64,000 nt of DNA from Cereibacter sphaeroides (GTDB taxonomy: Bacteria; Pseudomonadota; Alphaproteobacteria; Rhodobacterales; Rhodobacteraceae), in assembly GCA_003243455.1 (NCBI GenBank), contig QFQS01000004.1, positions 1 to 64,000 of the forward strand, in the 5' to 3' direction. Below are positions 1 to 7,992 of this stretch, piece by piece. The translations under genes and the position numbers were made by a program. The stretch's first letter is position 1. Every line of letters starts with the position of its first letter. The notes beneath the pieces are model-generated. The model was not told the origin of the DNA and searched no databases. It saw only the letters and a list, made by a program, of their open reading frames with translations.

Positions 1-189
1 GGGCAACACGGCCCGGACTGACGCGGGGTTGCGCGCCAGAGGCCGAACAGGCTTAGGGGATTGTCAGTCGAAGGGATGGCACCGGGGGATGGGAGTGGCG
101 AGGGGCTCCTGCAGAACCCGTCCGTTCTTGCCGACGCAACAAGTCGACGCCTTTGCGAACGAAACGACCCTGAGGCACATTTCCACCAC

Positions 190-202
190 CCCCCTGCCCT
201 AT
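190..202 (+). repeat. Dispersed C-rich 13-mer, copy 1
   Basis: The sequence CCCCCTGCCCTAT occurs here. The same core, CCCCCTGCCCTA, recurs three more times in the next 2.8 kb in the same orientation. This copy is intergenic. Confidence 0.5.
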
Positions 203-576
203 CGCTGTGAGCGTCGGGACAGTTGCGGCATGACGATGGGCTATCTTCGATGCATCATCTGGGACACCATATCCAAATGCGTGATTTCAAGCTCGAGGCC
301 GTGTCGCTTAGGAACTGCGGAAATTGCGGAAAGGCCCTCACTAAGCCGGTTTCCACCGAGATCGCTGGCAATGCGAAAGCCTTCGCTCAGCTGGATGCCA
401 TCGCCTGGGAGATGGACACTCCTTCGCCGGCCTGATCGGCGTCGAGCCGAAAGGCGCCCACCGTGGCGAAATACGCTCATCTTGGGGACTAAGCGGTCAC
501 CTGATCGGCCCGCGGGCAGAAACCACGCGATTTCGGCATCCGGCCCTTTGTCGCGCGCCCAAGTTAGCGAACGGCC

Positions 577-612
577 CTTTACTTACATGAACTCTCATTC
601 ATGTAAGTAAAG
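577..612. promoter_or_regulatory. 15-bp perfect inverted repeat, TetR-type operator-like
   Basis: CTTTACTTACATGAA (577-591) and TTCATGTAAGTAAAG (598-612) are perfect inverted copies around a 6-bp centre. The AT-rich arms stand out from the GC-rich surroundings. The pattern resembles long palindromic operators of TetR/AcrR-family repressors, but no regulator or target gene adjoins it, so it may be an orphan. A hairpin role is possible; there is no following T-run to make it a classical terminator. Confidence 0.45.
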
Positions 613-844
613 CGGCACTCTCTTAACACCTGGAGAGGAAGCGGCGCCCTGGGAAGTACAACCACTTCGTCAACGTCACCTTGGTGCTGCTCTTCCTCGA
701 CGTCTCGGGCGAGCCCTAAGACAAACCTCAGTCGGTAGGAGGATGGCGAAGCTGACGGCCGTCGGATTATTCCAGCGGCCGGCAGACAAACGGCTCGAAC
801 CGGAGCCTGTGCTCCGACTTCGAGCCCTGGAGAAAACCGTGGGC

Positions 845-1009
845 TTATGCCCACGGGTCGACCTCTGTGATCACCTGAACCTCGTCGCCTTCGATTTCTT
901 CGGCGGGGACGGCGCCGAAGCTTCCATCCCCTGCCTGGAAGACGACGATCGAAACCATGAGCGTAGCGGCGAGGGAGGCGGCGAAGGCGTGAGCATCTTT
1001 GCGGGACAT
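845..1009 (-). CDS. Small single-span membrane protein, 54 aa, unknown function
   Basis: This short reading frame begins MSRKDAHAFAASLAA and has one hydrophobic stretch (about residues 9-27) followed by an acidic tail rich in Glu and Asp that ends in DPWA. The start at 1009 is chosen because a clear AGGAG lies just upstream (about 1017-1022); longer in-frame extensions lack this. It looks like an N-terminal anchor or signal segment with a short acidic soluble tail. I do not recognise a family. A GC-rich hairpin (about 1033-1053) lies in its upstream region. It is the first plausible gene from the left edge and is transcribed in the same direction as the plasmid genes that follow. Confidence 0.45.
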   Translation of the reverse strand: MSRKDAHAFAASLAATLMVSIVVFQAGDGSFGAVPAEEIEGDEVQVITEVDPWA

Positions 1010-1410
1010 CTGTTTGGCTCCTGTCTTGGAGGCGGGGGACCTTCCCCCGCGCGACAGGACCCCGAAGGCCCGAAGACTGGCTGACATCACCGGGTGCGTT
1101 CGGCCCCTCTCTTCAAAAGGGGCCGAATCCGCCTGGCGGCACGGGCTCGCCCGTAGTCCGACCCCTCGTGGGTTGATCTCGAAGACGGGATTCGGGGCAA
1201 GGAAGGGAATGGCGAGCGGGGGATGGTGCCCCAACGACAGGAGCCGGTTGTTCCGAAGATGCTGATGCCCGCCAGCCTGCCGGCCAGGCTCGTGGTGGAA
1301 GATCATCCTTGGTGAGGGCGGATCCCTTGGCGCCACCCGCGACATAGGGGGACAGGTTGTGATTGGTGAGAGGCCCGCCCTTCGGCAGGCCACTCATGCG
1401 TTATCGGTCT
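1010..1410. other. Gap without a supported gene
   Basis: Overlapping frames exist on both strands (for example 1113-1397 on the minus strand), but they carry no domain signature and no persuasive ribosome binding site. A GC hairpin at about 1033-1053 is the only structure noted. Confidence 0.4.
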
Positions 1411-1884
1411 TCAGGCGGCAATACCCGCGCCCCCTGCCCTATCGCCGTTCTCGGCACCGACGATCTCCAGCCGCGCATTGCGATAGCCCTCCCGCGCGAT
1501 CCAGAGTTCCGCCGCGGTCACGGACTCGGCCAGATGCAGCAGTTCCGTGTTGTCGCCGAAATCCAGAAGCACGCGGACCTGCCCGGGCTTCGGTTCCTCG
1601 ACCACCTCGAAGACAAGCCGGCTGTCGGCCGAATGACTGCGCATGATCGTGACGAGGATGACCCCGTCCGAAGAGAAGTTGCCCTCATGCAGTGTGAAAG
1701 AGGGCGGTGCCGTCCACGTCGGATAGTCTCGAGGCGTTTCCTTCTTCACGAGGCGGCCAACGCCGTTCGATCGCTCCCAGGCCGCGAGCTTTTTGGTGAA
1801 ACGTGATGGCGGCTTGGCACTGCCGTCGGTGTAGCGGATCAGCGATCCCAGAGACGCTGTTTCGATAATGGCTGTTGCAGACAT
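1411..1884 (-). CDS. Conserved-looking hypothetical plasmid protein, 157 aa
   Basis: The protein begins MSATAIIETASLGSLIRY and has no membrane segment. It is mixed alpha/beta in character, with a hydrophobic strand near residues 72-82 and an acidic, Leu-rich region near 100-125. The start at 1884 has a GAGGA ribosome binding site just upstream. It lies upstream-to-downstream after the ParB-like gene on the same strand, about 100 bp from its 3' end, which suggests a shared accessory plasmid module. Its C-terminus runs through a copy of the dispersed C-rich repeat (1430-1442), read as a Gly/Ala-rich tail, so the last 10-15 residues may be an addition to the original protein. The function is unknown. 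Confidence 0.6.
   Translation of the reverse strand: MSATAIIETASLGSLIRYTDGSAKPPSRFTKKLAAWERSNGVGRLVKKETPRDYPTWTAPPSFTLHEGNFSSDGVILVTIMRSHSADSRLVFEVVEEPKPGQVRVLLDFGDNTELLHLAESVTAAELWIAREGYRNARLEIVGAENGDRAGGAGIAA
1430..1442 (+). repeat. Dispersed C-rich 13-mer, copy 2
   Basis: CCCCCTGCCCTAT lies inside the 3' end of the 157-aa hypothetical gene, where the opposite strand is read as a Gly/Ala-rich tail. Confidence 0.5.
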
Positions 1885-1984
1885 GAGTCCTCATCCCGAA
1901 TGCGGGTATTCGCATTCATCATATTGATATTGCTGTATTTTGTATGAGTGGAGGGCGGTTTTATCCGCCCTCAAGGGGTCCAGG

Positions 1985-4165
1985 TCACTCCGCAGCGATC
2001 TGCGGCGCGTTGTCCTCAGGGAGATCCGCAGTCAGGAAGGCCGGAAGCTCAGCCGGATCGACCTCAACGTCCATGGGCGCGATGTCAGCGTCTGAGGAGG
2101 CCCCCTGCCCTACTTCGCGATCCCCGTCGCCGAGTACGGCCAGATCGGCGCGCCGCAGGACCTCGGGGAGCCAGCCAATGCCTTTCAGCAGGCGCTCGGC
2201 TTCCTGAGCCATTTCGCCCTTCTTCAGGTGGTCGAGGAGTTGGGCGGTCCCCTCCCCCTTCGCCTCGCGCACGGCCTCGAGAATCCGGGCCTTGGGCACG
2301 CGGTTGAGATAGCCGTCGACCGTCGGCTCCCAGCCCGCCTCGACCATATCGAGATCGACCGCGCTTGCCACGAGATCGGCATGTGCCATCCGCCGGGTCA
2401 GGCCACTGGCGGAGATGCCCGCGCCATACGGGTTCACCTTCTCATGGAGGGCGTTGATCCCGAAGCTGAGGCAATGCGCGAGGAGCACCAGACGACTCTC
2501 CTGATCGAGCACAGTCAGATAGTCCCAGAGCGCGGCATCGTCGCCAAGGGGCAGAACCGCTTCCCACGCCGCATGACGCTCGTCGACCAGCTTGGCCACC
2601 ACGCTGTCTTTCAGATCAGGCGCCTGTGCCGACATGTACACATGACGCACGGAGGCCTCGAGGCAGCTGCCTGAGGAAGTAGAGGTCCGGAAGACGTCGG
2701 TCACGAGCTTCAGGAGCAGGAGCGTCAGGGCGACGTCGGGCGAGCGCCCGATGGCCTCGCGCAGCGCAAGGGTCCGGTGAGCGGTCAACTCCATCACCAA
2801 CCGCTCGGGCAGCGGTTTCAGCGCACCATCCTCCTCTTCCTCGGATAGCTCTGCGCCGATGGGCTGACCACCCGAGATGATGACAGGTCCGCCCCCGGAC
2901 ACCGCCGATGGCTGCCAGCCGGAAACACCGGGATCGGCCCCCTGCCCTATTGCATCCTCGACCGCGAAATCTTCCGGCGGCTCATCCTCGGGTCGGACGA
3001 AGCCACGATAGACCGCGAGCTTGCCGTTACGATCGAGCGTGACGAAGGCGCCCGCGCGACCGACTTCGAGAGGATCAAAGATCAGAGGGCGCTGTTCGAG
3101 TGCCTCCATCGCCACCTCGAGCTCACCCAGCCGAGCGTCGACCTGCTCGGGGTATTCGTCCTGGCCGGAGTATTCCTCCTCCAGCGCGCGATAGTCCGAT
3201 AGCAGTGCGACATGGGCCGCGCTTTCCTCGTCCGTCATCGATGCGGGATCACCGGCTAGGCTCCGCAGTCCCTGGCTGTAGCCATAGGGGAGGTCGGTCG
3301 CGACCTGGATCCACTTCCAGCCCTCGGCGGCGAGCGCTTCCGCTTCGGCCTGAAGTTTCTCCGCGACCAACCGGTCAAGGAGGGCAGGATTCTCGAGCCA
3401 GCCTCCGTCGTCACCCTGGAAAAGGTCGCGCAGAACTGCACCACCTGCTGCTTCATAGGCATCGATACCCACAAAGACGGCGCGACGATCTGTTGCCCGG
3501 ACCGATGTCTCGGTCAGCATCCGGCGGATTGAATACGGCTCCTTGTTCCAGGAGTTCTTTACGGCATCCCAGACTTGCACCTGGCGCTCGTGATCGGGGT
3601 TCACCGTGAAAGCCATAAGCTGCTCCAGCGACATGCCGTCCTCGGCATAGACCTCGAGTAGAGCAGGAGCCACGGAGGCCAGTTTTAAACGCTGCTTCAC
3701 GATCTGGGGCGTCACGAAGAAGGCCGCTGCGATCGCTTCCTCGCCCTGACCTTTCTCGCGCAGGGCCTGGAAGGCACGGAACTGATCGAGAGGATGCAAG
3801 GCGACGCGCTGCATGTTCTCCGCGAGCGAGTCATCCTCTGCAAGGATCCCACACGGGGCATCTCGCACGATACAGGGAATCGGAGTGGTCTTGGCCAGTC
3901 GCTTCTGCTTCACCAGCAGCGACAGCGCCTGGAACCGACGGCCGCCGGCAGGGATTTCGAACACGCCGGTCTCGACACCTTCGGCATCAAGCACAGGTCG
4001 GACGCTCAGACTCTGCAGGAGGCCGCGCCGAGCGATGTCCTCGGCGAGCTCTTCGACGGAGGCGTCGGCCTTGATGCGCCGGACGTTGGACTGGCTCTGC
4101 ACGAGCTTGTCGAAGGGGATATCCTGGGACGGGGACAGGGTGACTTTCTGTGCAGCTTTGACCAT
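1985..4165 (-). CDS. Long ParB/Spo0J-like nuclease-fold protein, 726 aa
   Basis: The N-terminal 200 residues show the ParB/Srx fold: an IPFDKL opening, SNVRR, a regulatory arginine-patch-like GGRRF and the AENMQR motif, followed by a helix-turn-helix-like region (about residues 130-180). The remaining 500 residues are acidic and low in recognisable motifs. Proteins of this size and type are common on alphaproteobacterial plasmids beside, but separate from, the parAB locus, so a role in segregation is not assured; accessory or nuclease-like functions are possible. The start at 4165 (MVKAAQKV) is preferred over an upstream in-frame ATG because GGAG precedes it. Two copies of the dispersed C-rich repeat (2101 and 2938) lie in the coding sequence and both read as a GQGA linker in the same frame. 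Confidence 0.75.
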   Translation of the reverse strand: MVKAAQKVTLSPSQDIPFDKLVQSQSNVRRIKADASVEELAEDIARRGLLQSLSVRPVLDAEGVETGVFEIPAGGRRFQALSLLVKQKRLAKTTPIPCIVRDAPCGILAEDDSLAENMQRVALHPLDQFRAFQALREKGQGEEAIAAAFFVTPQIVKQRLKLASVAPALLEVYAEDGMSLEQLMAFTVNPDHERQVQVWDAVKNSWNKEPYSIRRMLTETSVRATDRRAVFVGIDAYEAAGGAVLRDLFQGDDGGWLENPALLDRLVAEKLQAEAEALAAEGWKWIQVATDLPYGYSQGLRSLAGDPASMTDEESAAHVALLSDYRALEEEYSGQDEYPEQVDARLGELEVAMEALEQRPLIFDPLEVGRAGAFVTLDRNGKLAVYRGFVRPEDEPPEDFAVEDAIGQGADPGVSGWQPSAVSGGGPVIISGGQPIGAELSEEEEDGALKPLPERLVMELTAHRTLALREAIGRSPDVALTLLLLKLVTDVFRTSTSSGSCLEASVRHVYMSAQAPDLKDSVVAKLVDERHAAWEAVLPLGDDAALWDYLTVLDQESRLVLLAHCLSFGINALHEKVNPYGAGISASGLTRRMAHADLVASAVDLDMVEAGWEPTVDGYLNRVPKARILEAVREAKGEGTAQLLDHLKKGEMAQEAERLLKGIGWLPEVLRRADLAVLGDGDREVGQGASSDADIAPMDVEVDPAELPAFLTADLPEDNAPQIAAE
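2101..2112 (+). repeat. Dispersed C-rich repeat, copy 3
   Basis: CCCCCTGCCCTA lies inside the long ParB-like gene; the opposite strand encodes VGQGA. Confidence 0.5.
2938..2950 (+). repeat. Dispersed C-rich repeat, copy 4
   Basis: CCCCCTGCCCTAT lies inside the long ParB-like gene; the opposite strand encodes IGQGA, in the same frame as copy 3. Confidence 0.5.
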
Positions 4166-4418
4166 CAGATTTTCTCCACGACGGGCGGCAGGAGCCACTC
4201 TCCTGATCTCACTTCCCGTCATCCTCCAACCCGCTAGCCTTTCCCTCTCTTTCTAGTTGGATGGTTTCCACAACTCACGAATTGGAGTGGCCGCGTACGT
4301 GTGAAAAATGCGCCATGGAAGGATAATGCAGCTCGTCTAATGGAGTTTCGAGGTTCAGCGCCTTGGCCTGAAGAATGAAGCAATACAGAGCAGACAAGTT
4401 AATGAACGAAGCCCGACA

Positions 4419-5096
4419 TCAAGCGGAGACGATTTCGAGGGTTTCGATATGGGTAGCCATCGCGTGGAGCAGGGTTCGAATTTGTCCAATGTAGTGAGTA
4501 GCCACAAAATCGGCGTGGAAACGTGTTGGTGCAACGAGCCGCAGATGCCGATCCTCGATCACTTCAGGGACAAGCTGTTTGAACCATGAATGATATTGAG
4601 CTCCGTTTTCTGCATGAAGGAGCTTCTGCATCTCTGCCCAGATGCCCTGCCCTTCCGGCTTGGGTGTTCCGGGAAATGTGACGACGTTGTTCCGTGGCAC
4701 CGACGGTTCCGCCTCGGTCATCCGCCCTACGTAATCCGTGCCAACCCTATCCCAGCATCCCTGTGTCATGCGCACGATCGCATCGATCCCCAGACCGTGC
4801 TGAGCTACCCTGCCTCGCGCAGCTTCGCGTTTGATTACTAGCCAGCCAAGCGACCGGAGCCTAGCTATGTCCCGTTTGACCGTCCGTTCGTCTACCGACC
4901 AGAGTGCCGCCATCTCGCGCTGTCCGACAGATAGCTCGTCAGCCTGCCAGTTGTAGCGTGCGACTATCAGCGTAATGAAGCGCAGCACCAATCGTTGGAG
5001 ATGCTTATCTCCGGCGCAGGCATGAGTGCCAAGCGCCGTTAGAAGATCATACTTTAGTACCGCAGCGTTGCGTCCCGTCACCCGTGCAGTTCGCAT
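4419..5096 (-). CDS. Plasmid replication initiator, DnaA-like replicase type
   Basis: This 225-aa protein has an N-terminal winged-helix-like region (a Trp-Ser-Val-Asp-Glu-Arg-Thr-Val-Lys-Arg recognition helix near residues 68-78) and a C-terminal 75 residues resembling DnaA domain I, with WAEMQKLL, YHSWFKQL and RLVAPTRFHADFV. This combination is known from the DnaA-like replicon class of Rhodobacterales plasmids, where the initiator sits beside parAB. It is divergent from parA, with a 0.48-kb region between that probably holds the origin. The ATG at 5096 is chosen; an in-frame TTG six bases upstream could also serve. The protein is far shorter than chromosomal DnaA and has no AAA+ Walker motifs, so it is not DnaA itself. 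Confidence 0.8.
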   Translation of the reverse strand: MRTARVTGRNAAVLKYDLLTALGTHACAGDKHLQRLVLRFITLIVARYNWQADELSVGQREMAALWSVDERTVKRDIARLRSLGWLVIKREAARGRVAQHGLGIDAIVRMTQGCWDRVGTDYVGRMTEAEPSVPRNNVVTFPGTPKPEGQGIWAEMQKLLHAENGAQYHSWFKQLVPEVIEDRHLRLVAPTRFHADFVATHYIGQIRTLLHAMATHIETLEIVSA

Positions 5097-5318
5097 CGGC
5101 AATTCTGTCCCCGCCGTTGGCAGACGCCATCGGTTCTAGTTTATGTTGTTAGGGGGTGGGGTGATCCCCGTTCCGCCCTGCTCACCTCGATATCCGGCGT
5201 TATTCCCGGCTATGGGAGAATTAGCGTTGAGTTGCACGATTCTGTCAAGGCACTTAGCCGAGCGCATCCAAAGTATCGAAAGAATCCGGTATAGAATGGT
5301 AATGGGGGCCATGCTGTC

Positions 5319-5380
5319 TGTCACCCCAAGCCCGACATGTGTCACCGCAATCTGTCGTGGAAGCGCATATGTGTCACCCC
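5319..5380 (+). repeat. Iteron-like TGTCACC repeats
   Basis: Three same-orientation copies occur: TGTCACCCC (5319-5327), TGTGTCACCGC (5338-5348) and TGTGTCACCCC (5370-5380). The spacings of about 20 and 32 bp place copies on similar helix faces. They are candidate binding sites for the replication initiator. Confidence 0.45.
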
Positions 5381-5475
5381 ATTATCTGCTCCAGTGGGCA
5401 TGTCGGAAGGCGAATCGGTCTTTAAGAAAAGGAAGCGCCTACAGGTGCTTGCCGCTGGTTGTCGGATCGTCGTTG

Positions 5476-5491
5476 TTTCCCCGCAGGGAAA
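5476..5491. promoter_or_regulatory. parS-like palindrome 1
   Basis: TTTCCCCGCAGGGAAA is a near-perfect palindrome, a one-base variant of the site inside parA (6554-6573). It lies 85 bp upstream of the parA start and argues against an upstream TTG start for parA, since that frame would run through it. Confidence 0.65.
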
Positions 5492-5575
5492 TCGAGCATT
5501 AGTGAATATCGGATTTGCGCCGAGGTCAAATTCGGCGTATTTCAGAAGGCAACGATAATTAGCGTTGAGGCACGG

Positions 5576-6880
5576 ATGTACGGCTACCGAGACCTTCAAG
5601 AGCTGCGGGACAATTCCCTCAAGATGCAGGGCTGGATACGCAAGCAGACCTTCTCTCCAGGCAATGAAAAGGTGCTGCGGCGCTTCTCCTCGTGGGAGGT
5701 GTCGGAGCTGATCTTCAAGGTGAACCAGAACACCTTCCGAGGCCGCCTGGCTTCCGAGCCCGGGCTTCCCTCCGGGGAGATTGAGGCGGATGGCCGTCAG
5801 CGCTGGTTCTCGCTCGATGAAATCAACGAGATGCGACGCAAGATGAAAGTAAACCGCAAGTCGCTGATGCCTTGGCGGCCCAAGAATAAGCGCGCGCTGC
5901 GCGTTGCTGTCTCGAACTTCAAGGGCGGAGCAGGCAAATCGACGGTCGCACTCCATTTCGCCCATGCGGCCGCCCTGGATGGATACAAGGTGCTGGCGAT
6001 CGACTTCGACCCGCAGGCAACGCTGTCGCACTCAATGGGCCTGTCAGACGTATCCGAGGAGCATACCGTCTGGGGTATCATGGCCCGTGACCTTATCCGT
6101 GAGACCGACCGGATGAACCGCTCGATTCAGGGGGCCGAGACGGGCCGTCAGGTCGCTCAGCGCCGCCTGCCCGCCTCGATCAACGACACCGGTCTGGGTG
6201 AGCTTCGCGTCACCGATTTCATCAAGCCGACTTGCTGGCCTACCATCGACATCGTCCCCTCTTGCGCCAATGCGGCTTTCGTTGAGTTCGCCTCGGCCCA
6301 GTACCGGCACGTTAACCCCGACTGGAGTTTCTTTGCGGCTGTCTCGCGATGGCTTGATAGCCTGCCAGACGATGCCTATGACATCGTGATCTTCGATTGC
6401 CCGCCGGCGATCGGCTATCAGTCGATGAACGCAGTCTTCGCCGCCGACATGCTCTACATCCCCTCCGGCCCCGGTTACTGGGAGTACGACTCGACAACTT
6501 CCTTCATCGGGCAGCTCGCCGAGGCTCTGGCTGATCTGGCCGATTTTAGTGCAGATTTCCCCGCGGGGAAATCAAGACTGCCGAAGGAATTTCTCGACAT
6601 CCGTTTTCTGCTGACGCGATACGAGCCCGGCAACGATCTCCACCGTGCGATGCGGGATGCCTTTGGCAAGGTATTCGGCGACAGGATGACCGCCAATCCG
6701 ATCGAGCATACCCGGGCAGTTGAGCAGTCCGGTCGCTTCCTGAGTTCGATATATGAAACTGACTATCGGGAGATGACGCGCGAAACCTGGCGAAGGGCCC
6801 GTGTTACCTTTGATACGGCCTACGAAGAATTCCGGACCCATGCCCAGGCGGCTTGGGAAAAAATGGAGGACGCCGCATGA
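5576..6880 (+). CDS. parA: ParA/RepA-type plasmid partition ATPase, 434 aa
   Basis: The protein has an N-terminal helix-turn-helix region (about residues 38-62, WEVSELIFKVNQNTF) followed by a ParA ATPase domain. It carries the deviant Walker A KGGAGKST (116-123), the A' motif VLAIDFDPQA and a Walker B DIVIFDCPPA. Such type Ia ParA proteins move plasmid copies by ATP-dependent binding to nucleoid DNA and repress their own operon through the N-terminal domain. The start at 5576 is chosen for its GAGG ribosome binding site at 6-base spacing; an upstream TTG frame crosses parS site 1. It overlaps parB by 4 bases (ATGA), indicating translational coupling. A perfect parS-like palindrome lies within its coding sequence. 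Confidence 0.92.
   Translation: MYGYRDLQELRDNSLKMQGWIRKQTFSPGNEKVLRRFSSWEVSELIFKVNQNTFRGRLASEPGLPSGEIEADGRQRWFSLDEINEMRRKMKVNRKSLMPWRPKNKRALRVAVSNFKGGAGKSTVALHFAHAAALDGYKVLAIDFDPQATLSHSMGLSDVSEEHTVWGIMARDLIRETDRMNRSIQGAETGRQVAQRRLPASINDTGLGELRVTDFIKPTCWPTIDIVPSCANAAFVEFASAQYRHVNPDWSFFAAVSRWLDSLPDDAYDIVIFDCPPAIGYQSMNAVFAADMLYIPSGPGYWEYDSTTSFIGQLAEALADLADFSADFPAGKSRLPKEFLDIRFLLTRYEPGNDLHRAMRDAFGKVFGDRMTANPIEHTRAVEQSGRFLSSIYETDYREMTRETWRRARVTFDTAYEEFRTHAQAAWEKMEDAA
6554..6573. promoter_or_regulatory. parS-like palindrome 2, perfect, inside parA
   Basis: GATTTCCCCGCGGGGAAATC is a perfect 20-bp palindrome within the parA coding sequence, where it is read as DFPAGKS. The upstream copy and the one after parB are near-identical. 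Palindromes repeated around parAB are the expected centromere sites for ParB. The central CCGCGG is also a SacII-type sequence. Confidence 0.75.
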
Positions 6881-7974
6881 GCAAGAAGCGCCGGATGTTC
6901 GACATCGATTTGCCCGAGGCCGATGTTGCGCCCCTCCCCCCGGACCTGGAAACGAAGTCGATGGACGCTCCGCGCCGTGGTCCGATGGCAACGGCGATTG
7001 GCGAGAATGCCGACGCCCTGCGCCGCCGTGCAACGATCGAGGCAGACATTCGTGCCGAGAATGATGCGCTGGCGCATGAATTCGTGCGGCTGAAGAAGCT
7101 GGGTTTGATCGTCGACATGATCCCGGTTGATGCGGTGCGCATTGCCAAGTTGGTGCGTGACCGCAGCCGGACCGCCAACCTCGATCTGACTGACCTCAAG
7201 GCCTCGATTCTTGCCGTCGGTCTGTCGAACCCGATCCGGGTCGAGCCTGATGGAAAGGGAGGCTATGAATTGGTCCAGGGCCTGCGCCGCCTTTCCGCCT
7301 GGCGTGAGCTCCGGGCCGAGACTGGCGACGGTTCGTTCGACATGATCCCCGCTGGCCTGATGGCCACGGGAGAGACGATTGAAACCCTGTATCGCCGAAT
7401 GGTGGACGAGAACCTGATCCGCAAGGACGTTAGTTTTGCGGAGATGGCGAACCTTGCGCGAGCCTATGCGGACGACGCTGTTGACGACTGTGCCGATCTG
7501 GATGAAGCCGTGAATAGGCTCTATGCGAGCGCCTCACCGCAGAAGCGCAGCTACATCCGCCGGTTCGCCTTTTTGATGCGAGTTCTGGAAAAGCAACTTG
7601 AGCATCCCGCCGCGATTCCGCGTGCGCTTGGTCTTCAGTTGGCAGACCGGATCGAGGCAGATCCCGCTGCGTCGGCAGTGATTGCACGCATGCTTACGCA
7701 GGCAGGCAAGCGATCGGCAGAGGAGGAAGTCGATGTATTGCGCCGCTTCGTGGCGGGACAGTCCTCACCGCTGCCGACCAAGGTTCGCGGAGCTCCTAAG
7801 GGCGGTCGTCGCGGTCGGGTCTCGCTCACCGTGCCGGTCGGACCCGCCGGTGTTCGCTGTACCGCAACCGACGGCAAGATGGAGCTTCGCGCCGATCTGG
7901 ATTTTTCGACTTTGGATCGGGAGCGGCTTGAAGCGGCTATTGAAGCGTTCTTTGATGCCCTGGAAAAAAGGTGA
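6877..7974 (+). CDS. parB: ParB/RepB-type partition protein, 365 aa
   Basis: This is the second gene of the partition operon, starting in the ATGA overlap with parA. Residues 70-180 form the ParB N-terminal fold, with SNPIRVE, YELVQGLRRLSAW (the GxRR arginine motif) and VDENLIRKDVSFAEMANLA. A helix-turn-helix region follows (about 180-240), and the C-terminus (300-365) is likely the dimerisation domain, with a basic GGRRGR stretch. The N-terminus (KKRRMFDIDLP) resembles RepB-type partners of ParA. It should bind the palindromes at 5476, 6554 and 7973 and stimulate the ParA ATPase. An upstream ATG at 6853 is possible, but the coupled start is more convincing. Confidence 0.9.
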   Translation: MSKKRRMFDIDLPEADVAPLPPDLETKSMDAPRRGPMATAIGENADALRRRATIEADIRAENDALAHEFVRLKKLGLIVDMIPVDAVRIAKLVRDRSRTANLDLTDLKASILAVGLSNPIRVEPDGKGGYELVQGLRRLSAWRELRAETGDGSFDMIPAGLMATGETIETLYRRMVDENLIRKDVSFAEMANLARAYADDAVDDCADLDEAVNRLYASASPQKRSYIRRFAFLMRVLEKQLEHPAAIPRALGLQLADRIEADPAASAVIARMLTQAGKRSAEEEVDVLRRFVAGQSSPLPTKVRGAPKGGRRGRVSLTVPVGPAGVRCTATDGKMELRADLDFSTLDRERLEAAIEAFFDALEKR

Positions 7975-7992
7975 TTTACCCGCGGGGAAATC
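7973..7992. promoter_or_regulatory. parS-like palindrome 3 at the end of parB
   Basis: GATTTACCCGCGGGGAAATC differs from the perfect site at one base. It straddles the parB stop codon and touches the stop of the convergent recombinase gene, so it fills the junction between the two. Confidence 0.7.

Larger units (their letters stand above)
1..844. other. No convincing gene; degraded plasmid DNA
   Basis: Open frames here are short, overlap on both strands and lack recognisable motifs or good ribosome binding sites. One weak candidate is a 70-codon frame at 223-435 (+) with a CGNCGK stretch, but nothing else supports it. The stretch holds the first copy of a dispersed C-rich repeat (190-202) and a strong AT-rich inverted repeat (577-612), described separately. 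I read it as remnant accessory DNA. Confidence 0.5.
5097..5575. other. Probable plasmid origin (oriV) and parA promoter region
   Basis: This gene-free region lies between the divergent replication initiator and parA genes, the usual place for oriV in this replicon class. It contains three TGTCACC repeats (5319, 5340 and 5372), a 13-bp direct repeat AATTAGCGTTGAG at 5219-5231 and 5557-5569, and a parS-like palindrome at 5476-5491. The second 13-bp copy directly precedes the parA ribosome binding site and could be a ParA autoregulatory site. The assignment as origin is inferred from position and repeats. Confidence 0.6.

Noticed and set aside
577..612. CRISPR or tandem repeat array
   Set aside because: It is a single inverted repeat, not a series of spaced direct repeats; no CRISPR-like array was seen anywhere.
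4419..5096. Calling the replication initiator a chromosomal DnaA
   Set aside because: It is only 225 aa, lacks Walker motifs, and resembles DnaA only in its C-terminal 75 residues.
5459..5575. Longer parA start at a TTG
   Set aside because: The extension reads through the parS-like palindrome at 5476, while ATG 5576 has a good ribosome binding site.
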